Of a DNA stretch of 64,000 nt, positions 23,955 through 35,322 are shown piece after piece. The notes beneath the pieces were generated by a model, which saw only the letters and a list, made by a program, of their open reading frames with translations, was not told the DNA's origin and did no database searches. Each line of letters begins with the position of its first letter. Position 1 is the first letter of the stretch. The translations under genes were made by a program, and so were the position numbers. Source of the stretch: Caulobacter sp. NIBR1757 (GTDB taxonomy: Bacteria; Pseudomonadota; Alphaproteobacteria; Caulobacterales; Caulobacteraceae); NCBI RefSeq assembly GCF_027912495.1, contig NZ_CP115463.1:682001-746000 (forward strand). The letters are read 5' to 3'.

Positions 23955-26632
23955 AGCAGGTGGTCCGGGGTGACGACTTCCTTGCGCAGGGAGATCAGAA
24001 TGCGCGTGCCGCGTCCATCGTGAATGGGGCTGGCGGCGGCGATGCGGCCGCCCATGGCCTCGACGAAGCCCTTGGAGATGGCCAGGCCCAGGCCCGCGCC
24101 CTTGCCCCGGTCGGAGGCCTCCTCCATGCGGCGGAAGCGCTCGAACACCCGTTCGAGCTCGGCGGTCGGGATGCCGCGGCCCTCGTCCTCGATGGAGATG
24201 ACGACGTTGCCGCGATCCTCATAGGCGGCGGTCTCGATGGTCGAGCCGTCGGGGCTGTAGGCGATGGCGTTCTCGAGGATGTTGACCAGGGCCTGTTCCA
24301 GCAGGCTGGGGTCGGCCATGACCATGCTGAGCTGGGCGGGGAAGTCACGGCTGAGGGTGCGGGTCTCCAGCCGGCGTTCGACCCGGGCGATGGCGGCGGC
24401 CAGCACGTCGCGAATATCGGTCCAGTCGCGGCGGGTCTTCAGGGCGCCGCCCTCGATGCGGGTCATGTCCAGGAGGTCGCCGACATAGCGGTTGAGGCGC
24501 TCGGCCTCCTCGCGGATCGACAGCATCAGGTCGTCGCGGACGGCCGGCTTCATGGCCTTGCCAAAGTCGATCAGGGTGGTGACGGCGCCCAGCACCGTGG
24601 ACAGCGGCGTGCGCAGGTCGTGGCTGACCGAGTTGAGCAGGGCCGAGCGCAGGCGGTCGGACCGGCGCAGGGCGTCGGCGTCGGCGGCCTCGGCGGCGAA
24701 CTCGGCCCGTTCGAGGGCGATGGCTCCCTGGTCGAGCAGGGCGAGGGCGAAGCGCTCGTCCTCTTCGGCGGCCAGGGCCTGCGGCTCCAGGCCGACGACG
24801 CCGGCCCGGGCCTTGACCCCCTGCAGGGGCCGGAAGGTCCAGGCGACGTTGGGCAGGGTGCCGGTGCGGGCCCCGGCCGGCTCGCCCTTTTCCCAGGTCC
24901 AGCGGGCGGCGGCGAGGTCGGCGGCGGACAGGGGGTCGAGGCTCGGGGCGCCGGCGGTGGCGATGATGTCGTCGCCGCCGGGCAGTAGGACGACGGCCTT
25001 GCCGCCGGTGGCGGCGGCCAGCTGTTCGGCCAGGGCGGTGGCGGCGTCCTCCTTGCGAGCGGCGCCCGACAGCCGGCGGCTGGAGGCCAGCAGGGCCGAG
25101 ACGGCCGAGGCGCGGCGGGCGGTGGCGCGGGCCTGGTCGCGGACCCGGCCGGTCAGATAGCCGGTGGTCAGGGCGGCGGCGAAGAAGACGGCGAAGGTCA
25201 GGACGTCGGCCGGGTGGCCGATCAGCATCGTCAGGCGCGGTTCGAGGAACAGGAAGTTGTACAGCAGGGCCGAGACCGTCGCCGCCGTGACTGCCGGCCA
25301 CAGGCCGAAGGCGAGGCCGGAGCCCAGCACGCTGAGCATGAAGATCATCGCCAGGTTGGCGTTCTCGACCTTGCTGTCGATCGCCCAGGCGACGGCCAGG
25401 GCGACGGCGACGAGGCCCAGGGCGCCCAGCTGGCCGCGCCATTGCAGGCGACCCTTGTGCGGGCGTGCGGGCGGGGCGGTGCGGCCATCGGCGGCGGCGT
25501 CGGTGATGATGTGAAGGGCGGCGCCGGCCGCCTCTTCCAGCAGGGCGGGGGCCAGGGAGCGGCCCAGCAGGCTGCGCCAGCGGGAGCGCCGCGACTTGCC
25601 GATGACGATCTGGGTGATGTTGTTGCGGCGGGCGTGGTCGAGGACGGTCTGGACCAGATCGTCGCCGGTCAGGACGACGGTCGAGCCGCCCAGCTGTTCG
25701 GCCAGCTTGAGGGCCTCGTTCAGCCGAACGCCGCCGGCCGGGTCCCCCGCGCCGCGATTGGGCCGCTCGATGTGGGCCACCGTCCAGGGGGCGTCCATCA
25801 TCATGTCGCTCAGGCGGCGGCCGGCCCGGACCAGGGCCCCGGCCATGCCATCCGGGCCGATGAGGACCAGGATGCGCTCGCCCGCCGCCCAGGGGCCTTC
25901 GACCCCGGCCCGCTTCATGGCCTGGGTGAGCTGGTCATCGACCGTCTGGGCGGCGCGGCGCAGGGCCAGTTCGCGCAGGGCCGTGAGGTTCTCGGGCTTG
26001 AAGAAGCGGTCGGCGGCGAGGCGGGCGGTCTCGGGGACGTAGACCTTGCCGGCGGCCATCCGCTCGCGCAGCTCGGTCGGGGTGATGTCGATCACCTCGA
26101 TGTCGTCGGCGCGGGAGAGGGCGCTGTCGGGCACGGTCTCGCGCTGGCGCACGCCGGTGATCTTCCAGATCACCTCGACGAGGCTTTCGAGGTGCTGGAC
26201 GTTGAGGGTGGTCCAGACGTCGATGCCGGCGGCCAGCAGTTCCTCGACGTCCTGCCAGCGCTTGGGATGCCGGGAGCCGGGGGCGTTGGAGTGGGCGTAT
26301 TCGTCGACCAGCAGGACGCCGGGCTTGCGGGCCAGGGCGGCGTCGAGGTCGAACTCCATCAGGGCCCGGCCCCTGTATTCGATGGGCCGCCGGGGAAGCA
26401 CGTCCAGGCCGTCCAGCAGCGCCTCGGTTTCCTGGCGGCCGTGGGTCTCGACCACCCCGACCAGCACGTCGCCGCCGCTCGCCTTGAGGCGGGCGGCGGC
26501 GCTGAGCATCTCGAAGGTCTTGCCGACCCCGGGGGCCATGCCGAGGAAGACCTTGAGCCGGCCGCGCCCGGCCGACCTGGCGTCCGCCAGCAGGGCGTCG
26601 GGGTCGGGGCGGCGGGGCTCGTCGGGCGTCAT
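23951..26632 (-). CDS. kdpD: Potassium sensor histidine kinase KdpD
   Basis: In this 893-aa protein the N-terminal KdpD domain carries the P-loop-like FLGMAPGVGKTFEML, then DEYAHSNAPGSRHPKRWQDV. A universal-stress-protein-like domain includes VIGKSRRSRW. Four transmembrane helices follow at about 405-500, then a GAF-like linker, HisKA with SVSHDLRTPLSTVLG and HATPase with NILENAIAYS and GAGLGLAI. It senses K+ limitation and turgor-related signals at the inner membrane and phosphorylates KdpE. Its ends overlap kdpC and kdpE by 4 nt each, so all three are translationally coupled. Confidence 0.97.
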   Translation of the reverse strand: MTPDEPRRPDPDALLADARSAGRGRLKVFLGMAPGVGKTFEMLSAAARLKASGGDVLVGVVETHGRQETEALLDGLDVLPRRPIEYRGRALMEFDLDAALARKPGVLLVDEYAHSNAPGSRHPKRWQDVEELLAAGIDVWTTLNVQHLESLVEVIWKITGVRQRETVPDSALSRADDIEVIDITPTELRERMAAGKVYVPETARLAADRFFKPENLTALRELALRRAAQTVDDQLTQAMKRAGVEGPWAAGERILVLIGPDGMAGALVRAGRRLSDMMMDAPWTVAHIERPNRGAGDPAGGVRLNEALKLAEQLGGSTVVLTGDDLVQTVLDHARRNNITQIVIGKSRRSRWRSLLGRSLAPALLEEAAGAALHIITDAAADGRTAPPARPHKGRLQWRGQLGALGLVAVALAVAWAIDSKVENANLAMIFMLSVLGSGLAFGLWPAVTAATVSALLYNFLFLEPRLTMLIGHPADVLTFAVFFAAALTTGYLTGRVRDQARATARRASAVSALLASSRRLSGAARKEDAATALAEQLAAATGGKAVVLLPGGDDIIATAGAPSLDPLSAADLAAARWTWEKGEPAGARTGTLPNVAWTFRPLQGVKARAGVVGLEPQALAAEEDERFALALLDQGAIALERAEFAAEAADADALRRSDRLRSALLNSVSHDLRTPLSTVLGAVTTLIDFGKAMKPAVRDDLMLSIREEAERLNRYVGDLLDMTRIEGGALKTRRDWTDIRDVLAAAIARVERRLETRTLSRDFPAQLSMVMADPSLLEQALVNILENAIAYSPDGSTIETAAYEDRGNVVISIEDEGRGIPTAELERVFERFRRMEEASDRGKGAGLGLAISKGFVEAMGGRIAAASPIHDGRGTRILISLRKEVVTPDHLL

Positions 26633-27213
26633 CGCGCGGGACGTTGCTCCGTTCGGCTGGCGGCGTCGAGGGCCAGATTGACCTTCAGGACGTTGACGCG
26701 CGGCTGGCCGAGGAAGCCGAGCGTGGGGCCTTGGGTGGCCTTGGCGATGACGGCGCGCACCCGGTCCGGAGCCATTCCCCGGGCGGCAGCGATGCGGGCG
26801 ACCTGGCGTTCGGCATTGGCCGGCGAGACGTCGGGGTCGAGGCCCGAGCCGGAGGTGGTGACGGCGTCGACCGGGATGGGGCTGGCGTTGTCGGCGCGCA
26901 AGGCGTCGGCGTCGGCCTTGATGCGGGCCGCGTAGTCTTCGTTGAGCGGGCCGTAGTTGGAGCCCGAGGAGCCGGCGGCGTCATAGCCCTTGCCGGCCGC
27001 CGAGGGGCGGGGGTGGAGGTAGCCCGGCTGGCTGAAGCCCTGGGCGATCAGGGCCGAGCCGACGACCTTGCCGTTGTCGACGACCAGGGAGCCGTTGGCC
27101 TGGGCCGGCAAGGCGGCCTGGGCGATGCCGGTGACCGTAAGCGGGTAGGCGAGGCCGAGGACGGCGGTGAACAGGGCCATCGAGACGAGGGCGGGGCGGA
27201 GGTGGGAGAGCAT
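26629..27213 (-). CDS. kdpC: Potassium-transporting ATPase subunit KdpC
   Basis: This 194-aa protein has a single N-terminal transmembrane helix (PALVSMALFTAVLGLAYPLT). Conserved KdpC segments follow: LIAQGFSQPGYLHPRPSAAG, DAVTTSGSGLDPDVSPANAE, QVARIAAARG and FLGQPRVNVLKVNLALD. It stabilises the KdpAB complex and raises ATP affinity of KdpB. It overlaps kdpD by 4 nt. A 266-nt gap containing a large inverted repeat separates it from kdpB, which is unusual in an otherwise tight operon. Confidence 0.97.
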   Translation of the reverse strand: MLSHLRPALVSMALFTAVLGLAYPLTVTGIAQAALPAQANGSLVVDNGKVVGSALIAQGFSQPGYLHPRPSAAGKGYDAAGSSGSNYGPLNEDYAARIKADADALRADNASPIPVDAVTTSGSGLDPDVSPANAERQVARIAAARGMAPDRVRAVIAKATQGPTLGFLGQPRVNVLKVNLALDAASRTEQRPAR

Positions 27214-27265
27214 GACGCTTGTCTTTCAGAAGCTGGGAAGCGGGTGAGGGATTGACCTCTGGGCT

Positions 27266-27423
27266 TCCCTTCTCCCCTTGCGGGAGAAGGTGTCGCCGGA
27301 GGCGACGGATGAGGGGTCGCACCGGCCCCAGGGTTTGATGTGGGCGCCATCGAGCGCAGCTTTGAGGGTCATCGACCCCTCATCCGGCCCTTCGGGCCAC
27401 CTTCTCCCGCAAGGGGAGAAGGG
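27266..27423. repeat. Large inverted repeat between kdpB and kdpC
   Basis: The left arm (about 27266-27319) contains CTTCTCCCCTTGCGGGAGAA, itself a hairpin, and continues to GATGAGGGGTCG. The right arm (about 27373-27423) is its mirror: CGACCCCTCATC, then CACCTTCTCCCGCAAGGGGA. The arms enclose about 53 nt. This layout of nested hairpins is that of a REP/BIME-like intergenic repeat. In the transcript it would form a strong structure between two operon genes. Related sequences are widespread in alphaproteobacterial intergenic DNA (from memory). Confidence 0.8.
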
Positions 27424-27479
27424 ACCTCTCACGGCGGCTGCCCCGTTCATGGCCCACTGTTGTCGGCGAGGGCGCGCCA

Positions 27480-29534
27480 TCACGCCCACCCCAGCGCCGA
27501 GACCACCAGGTCGATCAGCTTGATGCCGATGAAGGGGGCGACCAGGCCGCCGAGGCCGTAGATCGACAGGTTGCGGCTGAGCAGCTTGCTGGCGCCGATG
27601 GCCCTGTACTTCACGCCGCGCAGGGCCAGCGGGATCAGGGCGACGATGACCAGGGCGTTGAAGATCACCGCCGAAAGGATGGCGCTCTCAGGGCTATGCA
27701 GGCCCATGATGTTCATCGCGCCAAGGGCCGGCAGGCTGGCCACGAACAGGGCCGGGATGATGGCGAAGTACTTGGCGACGTCGTTGGCGATCGAGAAGGT
27801 GGTCAGGGCGCCGCGGGTGATCAGCAGCTGCTTGCCGACCTCGACGATGTTGAGGACCTTGGTCGGGTCGCTGTCGAGATCGACCATGTTGCCGGCCTCG
27901 CGGGCGGCCTGGGCGCCGGTCTGCATGGCCACGCCGACGTCGGCTTGAGCCAGGGCAGGGGCGTCGTTGGCGCCGTCGCCGCACATGGCGACGAGCCGGC
28001 CCTTGGCCTGTTCGGCGCGGATCATGCGCAGCTTGTCTTCGGGAGTCGCCTCGGCGAGGAAGTCGTCGACGCCGGCTTCGGAGGCGATGGCGGCGGCGGT
28101 GACCGGGTTGTCGCCGGTGATCATCACCGTGCGGACGCCCATGCGGCGCAGATCGGCAAACCGCTCCTTGACGCCGGGCTTGACGACGTCCTTGAGGTGG
28201 ATGACGCCGACCAGGGCGCCGTTCTCGCTGCAGGCCAGGGGGGTGCCGCCGGAGCGGGCGATGCGGTCGACGGCCTGGCGGAAGTCGGCCGGGGTATCGC
28301 CCTCGCGCAGGTTCAGGGTCTTGAGCACGGCGTCGACCGCGCCCTTGCGCCAGCTGTCCTTGCCGGCGTCGAGGCCCGACTGACGGGTGACAGCCGAGAA
28401 GGCGATGAAGGTCGCGCCGTCGGGCGAGTTGGCGGTTATGCCCTGCTCGCGGGCCAGGTCGACGATGGAGCGGCCCTCCGGGGTCTCGTCGGCGAGGGAG
28501 GCCATCAGGGCGGCGCGCAGGGCGGCTTCCGGGCGCACGCCCGGGGCGGGGACGACCTCGGTCGCCATGCGGTTGCCGAAGGTGATGGTGCCGGTCTTGT
28601 CGAGCAGCAGGGTGTCGACGTCGCCGGCCGCCTCGACCGCCCGGCCGCTGGTGGCCAGGACGTTGACCTTCAGCAGGCGGTCCATGCCGGCGATGCCGAC
28701 AGCGCTGAGCAGGCCGCCGATGGTCGTCGGGATGAGGGTGACGAAGAGGGCGCCCAGGATCATCGGGTCCAGCTTGACGCCGCTGTAGGCGCCCAGGCCC
28801 ACCAGGGTGACCACCGCCACCAGGAAGACCAGGGTCAGACCGGCCAGTAGCACGGCCAGGGCCAGTTCGTTGGGCGTCTTGCGGCGATCGGCGCCCTCGA
28901 CCATGGCGATCATCCGGTCAAGGAAGGTGGAGCCCGCCTCGCTGGTGATGCGAACCTTGATCCAGTCGGAGACGACGGTGGTGCCGCCGGTGACGGCGGA
29001 CCGGTCGCCACCGCTCTCGCGGATGACCGGGGCGCTTTCGCCGGTGATGGCGGCCTCGTTGACGGAGGCGACGCCCTCGATGATCTCGCCGTCGGAGGGG
29101 ATGACGTCGCCGGCCTCGACCAGCACCACCTCGCCGACGCCCAGCTTGTGGGCGGGGGTGGGGATCCAGGTTCCGGTCGTGGGATCGACCAGCAGCTTGG
29201 CCTTGGTGGTGACGCGGGTGGCGCGCAGGGCGTCGGCGGCGGCCTTGCCCCGGCCCTCGGCGACGCTCTCGGCCAGGTTGGCGAAGAGGACGGTGGCCCA
29301 GAGCCACAGCGCAATCTGGATCGGGAAGCCGGCGGGCTGGCCCGTGGCGACGGCGACAACGGCCGAGACGGTGGCCAGGGCGGCGACGACCTCGGTGGCG
29401 AGGATGACCGGGTTGCCGGTCAGCTTGCGCGGATCGAGCTTGAGGAAAGCCGACTTCAGCGCGTCGAGGATGACGGCGCGGGAGAGGGTGGCGGAGCCGA
29501 TGGAGCGTTTGGCGCCGGTGGCGATATCGGACAT
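27480..29534 (-). CDS. kdpB: Potassium-transporting P-type ATPase subunit KdpB
   Basis: This 684-aa protein has the P-type ATPase landmarks: TGESAPV, phosphorylation site [18 protein letters not shown] nucleotide-binding part, [14 protein letters not shown] and [14 protein letters not shown]. Membrane helices include the KdpB-typical [20 protein letters not shown]. It hydrolyses ATP to drive K+ uptake through KdpA. The start at 29534 ([11 protein letters not shown]) has AAGGA about 9 nt upstream; the open frame continues upstream but reads into kdpA. The spacing to kdpA is 22 nt. Confidence 0.98.
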   Translation of the reverse strand: MSDIATGAKRSIGSATLSRAVILDALKSAFLKLDPRKLTGNPVILATEVVAALATVSAVVAVATGQPAGFPIQIALWLWATVLFANLAESVAEGRGKAAADALRATRVTTKAKLLVDPTTGTWIPTPAHKLGVGEVVLVEAGDVIPSDGEIIEGVASVNEAAITGESAPVIRESGGDRSAVTGGTTVVSDWIKVRITSEAGSTFLDRMIAMVEGADRRKTPNELALAVLLAGLTLVFLVAVVTLVGLGAYSGVKLDPMILGALFVTLIPTTIGGLLSAVGIAGMDRLLKVNVLATSGRAVEAAGDVDTLLLDKTGTITFGNRMATEVVPAPGVRPEAALRAALMASLADETPEGRSIVDLAREQGITANSPDGATFIAFSAVTRQSGLDAGKDSWRKGAVDAVLKTLNLREGDTPADFRQAVDRIARSGGTPLACSENGALVGVIHLKDVVKPGVKERFADLRRMGVRTVMITGDNPVTAAAIASEAGVDDFLAEATPEDKLRMIRAEQAKGRLVAMCGDGANDAPALAQADVGVAMQTGAQAAREAGNMVDLDSDPTKVLNIVEVGKQLLITRGALTTFSIANDVAKYFAIIPALFVASLPALGAMNIMGLHSPESAILSAVIFNALVIVALIPLALRGVKYRAIGASKLLSRNLSIYGLGGLVAPFIGIKLIDLVVSALGWA

Positions 29535-29556
29535 GACGATGCGTCCTTGAAGGGGA

Positions 29557-31263
29557 TCAGCGGGCCGCCGCCAGCACCTGGAAGTGCTCGACGATCGGGC
29601 CAAGGGCGAGGGCCGGGAAGAACTGCAGGCCGCCCAGGATCAGGATGATCCCGATCAGCAGGCCGATGAACAGCGGCCCGTGCGAGGGCAGGGTGCCGGC
29701 GGTGGGGGCAAGCTTGGGCTTGGCGGCCAGGGCCCCGGCGATGGCCAGCACCGGCACGATGTAGGCGAAGCGGCCGAGCAGCATGGCGATGCCCAGCGTG
29801 CTGTTCCACCAGGGGGCGTTGGCGGTCAGGCCGGCGAAGGCCGAGCCGTTGTTTCCGGCGGCGGAGGTGTAGGCGTAGAGCATCTCCGACAGGCCGTGCG
29901 GACCGCTGTTGAGCAGGCCCTTCAGCGCTTCCGGCAGCACCGCCGCCACGGCCGTGAAGCCGAGGATGGTGATGGGCAGGATCAGCACCGCCAGCATGGC
30001 GAACTTGATCTCGCGGGCCTCGACCTTCTTGCCGAGGTACTCGGGGGTGCGGCCGACCATGAGGCCGGAGACGAACACCGCCAGCAGGGCCATGACCACC
30101 ATGCCGTAGAGGCCCGAGCCGACCCCGCCCGGCAGGATCTCGCCCAGCTGGATCATGAACATGGCGATGCCGCCGCCGAGCGGGGTGAAGCTGCCGTGCA
30201 TGCCGTTGACGCCGCCGTCGGAGGCGCCGGTGGTGGCCGCCGCCCAGGAGGCGGTCGAGGCGGCGCCGAAGCGGACTTCCTTGCCCTCCATCGACGGGCC
30301 GTGCGGAACCGAAGCGGCCTGCAGGGCCGGCTGGGGGGTGAGGGTCTCGGCGGCGTAGATGCCGCCGGCCGCGGCGCCGACCAGGATGACCATGACGGCG
30401 GCCAGGGCGCGGGCCTCCTTGCTGGCGATGACCATGCGGCCGAAGGCGAACACGGCGGCCAGGCTGAGCACGTTCATGGCGACGATCTGGATCAGGTTGG
30501 TCCAGGCATTGGGGTTCTCGAAGGGGTGGGCGGAGTTGGCGTTGAAGACGCCGCCGCCGTTGGTGCCGAACTGCTTGATGATCTCCTGGCTGGCGACCGG
30601 GAACAGGGCCAGGGTCTGCTGGCCGCCCTCGAGCGTGGTCGCGGTGGTCGAAGCGGCCAGCGACTGCGGCACGCCGAGCGCCACGAGGACCAGGGCGCCG
30701 ACGAGGCTGACCGGCAGCAGGACGTAGAGGACGATGCGCACGACATCGGTCCAGAAGTTCCCCAGCCCCTCCGCCCGGTCGGCGGCGAAGGCGCGGGCGA
30801 CGGCGGCGGCGATGGCCAGGCCGGCGGCGGCGCTGACGAAGTTCTGCACCGTCAGGCCGGCCATCTGGCTGAAGGTCGAGACGGTCTGTTCGGGGACGTA
30901 GGACTGCCAGTTGGTGTTGGTCACGAAGCTGACGGCGGTGTTGAAGGCCAGGTGCGGCGACAGGCCCTCGAAGCCCTGCGGATTGAAGGGCAGCAGGTTC
31001 TGCAGGCGCAGGATGGCGTAGAGGATCAGGAAGCCGGCGGCGCTGAAGGCCAGCACCGATCCGGCATAGGCGACCCAGCCCTGCTGGTTGTCCCGCTTGA
31101 CGCCCATCAGCGCCAGGGTCCCGTTCTGAACGGGTTTGAGGACCGGATCGAGCCAGGTGCGCTCGCCGGTCCAGACGCGTTTGAGCCAGGCGCCGAGCGG
31201 CCAGCTCAACGCCAGTGTGAGGCCGATCGTGAAGACGATCTCGGCCCAGCCCCGCCAGTCCAT
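29557..31263 (-). CDS. kdpA: Potassium-transporting ATPase channel subunit KdpA
   Basis: This 568-aa integral membrane protein has four pore loops of the KtrB/HKT type: [41 protein letters not shown] and [13 protein letters not shown]. KdpA forms the high-affinity K+ path of the KdpFABC complex. It begins [20 protein letters not shown] with a hydrophobic first helix. The gene starts 13 nt after kdpF and is followed by kdpB, the standard order. Confidence 0.98.
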   Translation of the reverse strand: MDWRGWAEIVFTIGLTLALSWPLGAWLKRVWTGERTWLDPVLKPVQNGTLALMGVKRDNQQGWVAYAGSVLAFSAAGFLILYAILRLQNLLPFNPQGFEGLSPHLAFNTAVSFVTNTNWQSYVPEQTVSTFSQMAGLTVQNFVSAAAGLAIAAAVARAFAADRAEGLGNFWTDVVRIVLYVLLPVSLVGALVLVALGVPQSLAASTTATTLEGGQQTLALFPVASQEIIKQFGTNGGGVFNANSAHPFENPNAWTNLIQIVAMNVLSLAAVFAFGRMVIASKEARALAAVMVILVGAAAGGIYAAETLTPQPALQAASVPHGPSMEGKEVRFGAASTASWAAATTGASDGGVNGMHGSFTPLGGGIAMFMIQLGEILPGGVGSGLYGMVVMALLAVFVSGLMVGRTPEYLGKKVEAREIKFAMLAVLILPITILGFTAVAAVLPEALKGLLNSGPHGLSEMLYAYTSAAGNNGSAFAGLTANAPWWNSTLGIAMLLGRFAYIVPVLAIAGALAAKPKLAPTAGTLPSHGPLFIGLLIGIILILGGLQFFPALALGPIVEHFQVLAAAR

Positions 31264-31276
31264 GCGAGGTCTCCTT

Positions 31277-31363
31277 TCAGAATTTGTCGGGACGAAGGAG
31301 GGCGGCGACCATGTAGATGGCCAGCCCGACGGCGGCGGCGCCGTAGAGAAGGGTGACCCACAT
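31277..31363 (-). CDS. kdpF: Potassium-transporting ATPase small subunit KdpF
   Basis: This 28-aa single-helix peptide starts [20 protein letters not shown] and ends LLRPDKF, which is the typical KdpF ending (LLxPExF). It lies immediately before kdpA in the expected place and stabilises the Kdp complex in the membrane. Its ATG is 2 nt after the stop of another small membrane ORF, with GGAAGG upstream. Confidence 0.92.
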   Translation of the reverse strand: MWVTLLYGAAAVGLAIYMVAALLRPDKF

Positions 31364-31365
31364 GG

Positions 31366-31449
31366 TCAGACCTTCCGCAGCAGGACGGTGTAGAGGCCGA
31401 AGAGCGCGAAGGCTCCCAGCCCGAGGGCGAGAAAGAGGATATCGGCCAA
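31366..31449 (-). CDS. 27-aa membrane peptide upstream of kdpF
   Basis: A TTG-started ORF (AGGAG 7 nt upstream) encodes a 27-residue hydrophobic peptide, ADILFLALGLGAFALFGLYT followed by VLLRKV. It has one predicted transmembrane helix and a basic end. It stops 2 nt before the kdpF ATG and probably starts the kdp operon. Its size, composition and position suggest an additional small subunit or leader peptide of the Kdp complex. It is not homologous in an obvious way to KdpF itself. Confidence 0.7.
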   Translation of the reverse strand: MADILFLALGLGAFALFGLYTVLLRKV

Positions 31450-31521
31450 GGCGGCTCTCCTGATTGAGGCCGCAAGGTCGGTCAGACGCGCGTCAGGGTT
31501 CGAGCCGGAAGGACCGGGCCG

Positions 31522-31543
31522 GGCATAAGGGCGGCATAAAGAC
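31522..31543 (-). promoter_or_regulatory. Direct repeat in the kdp promoter, candidate KdpE box
   Basis: On the minus strand the sequence reads TCTTTATGCCGCCCTTATGC: two TTATGCC motifs 11 bp apart, one helical turn. OmpR-type regulators bind such direct repeats. It is about 75-95 nt upstream of the first kdp ORF, the proper place for an activator. Confidence 0.5.
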
Positions 31544-31552
31544 GTGGCCGCG

Positions 31553-33732
<2,180 letters not shown>

Positions 33733-33736
<4 letters not shown>

Positions 33737-34308
33737 GCCAGGGCCTCCTGCCGGGCGCAGAGCCAGGCGCGGGCGGCGGTGAAGCCGGCGACGCCGCCGC
33801 GGGCGGCCGCCTCGGCGGTTTCCGGCCGGTCCGGCGGGCATTCGCGGCCGAGGACGGCGAGGAAGCCTTTCCAGCGCGGACCGGTCTCGGCGCCGTAGGG
33901 GTCGAGGAAGGAAACCCCGTCCAGTCCGGCGCCCCGGCTGAGCAGGCGCTTGCGGATCACCTGGCCGCCGAGGGTCGAGCCCTCCAGCACATAGAGTATG
34001 CCCAGCGCCTCGGCCCGGCTGGCCGGCTTGGCCATAGGGCAGGGCGGCGGCGTGGCCTCGCCAAAATGGGCCAGGTCGCGGTCGAGCACCGGGCGGCGGC
34101 GGCGCGCCTCGTAGTCGAGCCCGGGAACGGCGGCCAGCCAGGGGGCCAGCACGGCCTCGGCCCCGGCGTGCAGGCCGTGGAACAGGCGCGCCAGACGCCG
34201 GCGGCCGGCGTCGCTGGCCAGGTGGCTGAAGATATCCAGATCGGCTTCAAGCGCTTCATGGGCGGCGCGGGTCTCGGCCCTCAACCGCGAAAGAACGTCC
34301 GTAGGCAT
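33733..34308 (-). CDS. bphO: Biliverdin-producing heme oxygenase
   Basis: This protein of about 191 aa has the start MPTDVLSRLRAETRAAHEAL, the histidine in AHE being the proximal heme ligand, and ILYVLEGSTLGGQVIRKRL, the distal-helix glycine motif of bacterial heme oxygenases. It cleaves heme to biliverdin, CO and iron and so supplies the chromophore to BphP, whose start overlaps its stop by an ATGA. The start at 34308 has GGAGAA about 11 nt upstream. In-frame codons further up would add a short non-conserved stretch. Confidence 0.92.
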
Positions 34309-34457
34309 TCCGTCGTCGTTCTCCCGTGGTCCGGGCCCCAGGGGCCGGCCAGCGTCTCGCATGTCCCACATACACAATATGGGTCAGGCGAAACCCGCGT
34401 TGTCGGGTAGGTGACACCCGAGCAGAGGAAAACGTCGTTGGGCCTCGAAAAGTTTCG

Positions 34458-35273
34458 TCAGGCGAAGACGGCGATGTTCTGCCTGCCGACGACCAGCGGC
34501 CGGCCGGCCTCGTCCCACAGGGTCATGGACTGACTGGAATAGCCGGCCCTGGTGACCTGCGCTGTACTTTGCAGCAGCCGCCAGCCGCGGTCGTTCTCCA
34601 GCGGCGGGGGCTGCAGGATATCGACCATCCAGGTCATGGTGCTGATCGGGGCCGAGACCGGCATCAGCCGCACGGCGGCCGGCGGCGGGGTGTCGGCCAG
34701 GGCGATCAGGGCGGCGGCGCCCATGCCGGCGTCGGGGTCGCGGTGGCGGCACCAGAGCAGCAGGTCGGGACGGTTCTTCGTGGTCCGCGCCTCGGCGCTG
34801 AAGATGGTCTTGCCGTTGGCCGGGCGGATCTGGAAGTTGGCCACGAAGCCCGGGCCCTTGCCCTCCGGATGCAGCGGCGGGCAGGTTTCCGGGTCGAGGA
34901 CGCCCTCGGGCGCCTTCAGGTCCTCGTCGTCGATGGCGCTGTTGCGGCCGGCCCCGAAGGTGAGGATGGCGCGGGTGGCCAGGCCCGCCTCGCCGTGCAG
35001 GTCGGCCTGCACGAAGATGGTCGACTTGCCGCGCCGCAGGATCTCGGTCGACAGCTTCAGGGGTCCGGAGGCCGGACCGATGAAGGCGAACTGGCCGGAC
35101 CGCAGCGGCGGGGCGTCCTGGCCGATCACCCGCTCGGCCGAGGCCACGCAGAGAGCGGCCGAGATGCCGCCGAACAGGGTGCGGCCCTGGCCCCAGTCGG
35201 GGGTGACGGTCAGGGTCGAGCCGTCGGGCTGGTCGGCCAGCTGGGCCAGCAGGGTGGTGAAGGGCGTGGTCAT
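34458..35273 (-). CDS. Acyl-CoA thioesterase-like hotdog protein
   Basis: This 271-aa protein matches the double-hotdog TesB-like/4HBT_3 family. The first hotdog starts LTVTPDWGQGRTLFGGISAA and contains GPASGPLKLSTEILRRGKST; the second ends GYSSQSMTLWDEAGRPLVVG followed by RQN. GRTLFGG is the usual thioesterase family II start. It hydrolyses acyl-CoA, with unknown chain preference. The start (MTTPFTTLLAQ) at 35273 lies 49 nt after the ene-reductase stop, on the same strand. The open frame extends upstream into the neighbouring gene and is not likely used. Confidence 0.82.
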   Translation of the reverse strand: MTTPFTTLLAQLADQPDGSTLTVTPDWGQGRTLFGGISAALCVASAERVIGQDAPPLRSGQFAFIGPASGPLKLSTEILRRGKSTIFVQADLHGEAGLATRAILTFGAGRNSAIDDEDLKAPEGVLDPETCPPLHPEGKGPGFVANFQIRPANGKTIFSAEARTTKNRPDLLLWCRHRDPDAGMGAAALIALADTPPPAAVRLMPVSAPISTMTWMVDILQPPPLENDRGWRLLQSTAQVTRAGYSSQSMTLWDEAGRPLVVGRQNIAVFA

Positions 35274-35322
35274 GGAGCCGTGCGTAGTCAAAAGAAATGG
35301 ACGGGGCAAGTCTGACGGAACG

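Noticed and set aside
25214..26935. 573-aa plus-strand frame opposite kdpD and kdpC
   Set aside because: It is a shadow of kdpD/kdpC; amino-acid composition is unnatural and no family motif is seen.
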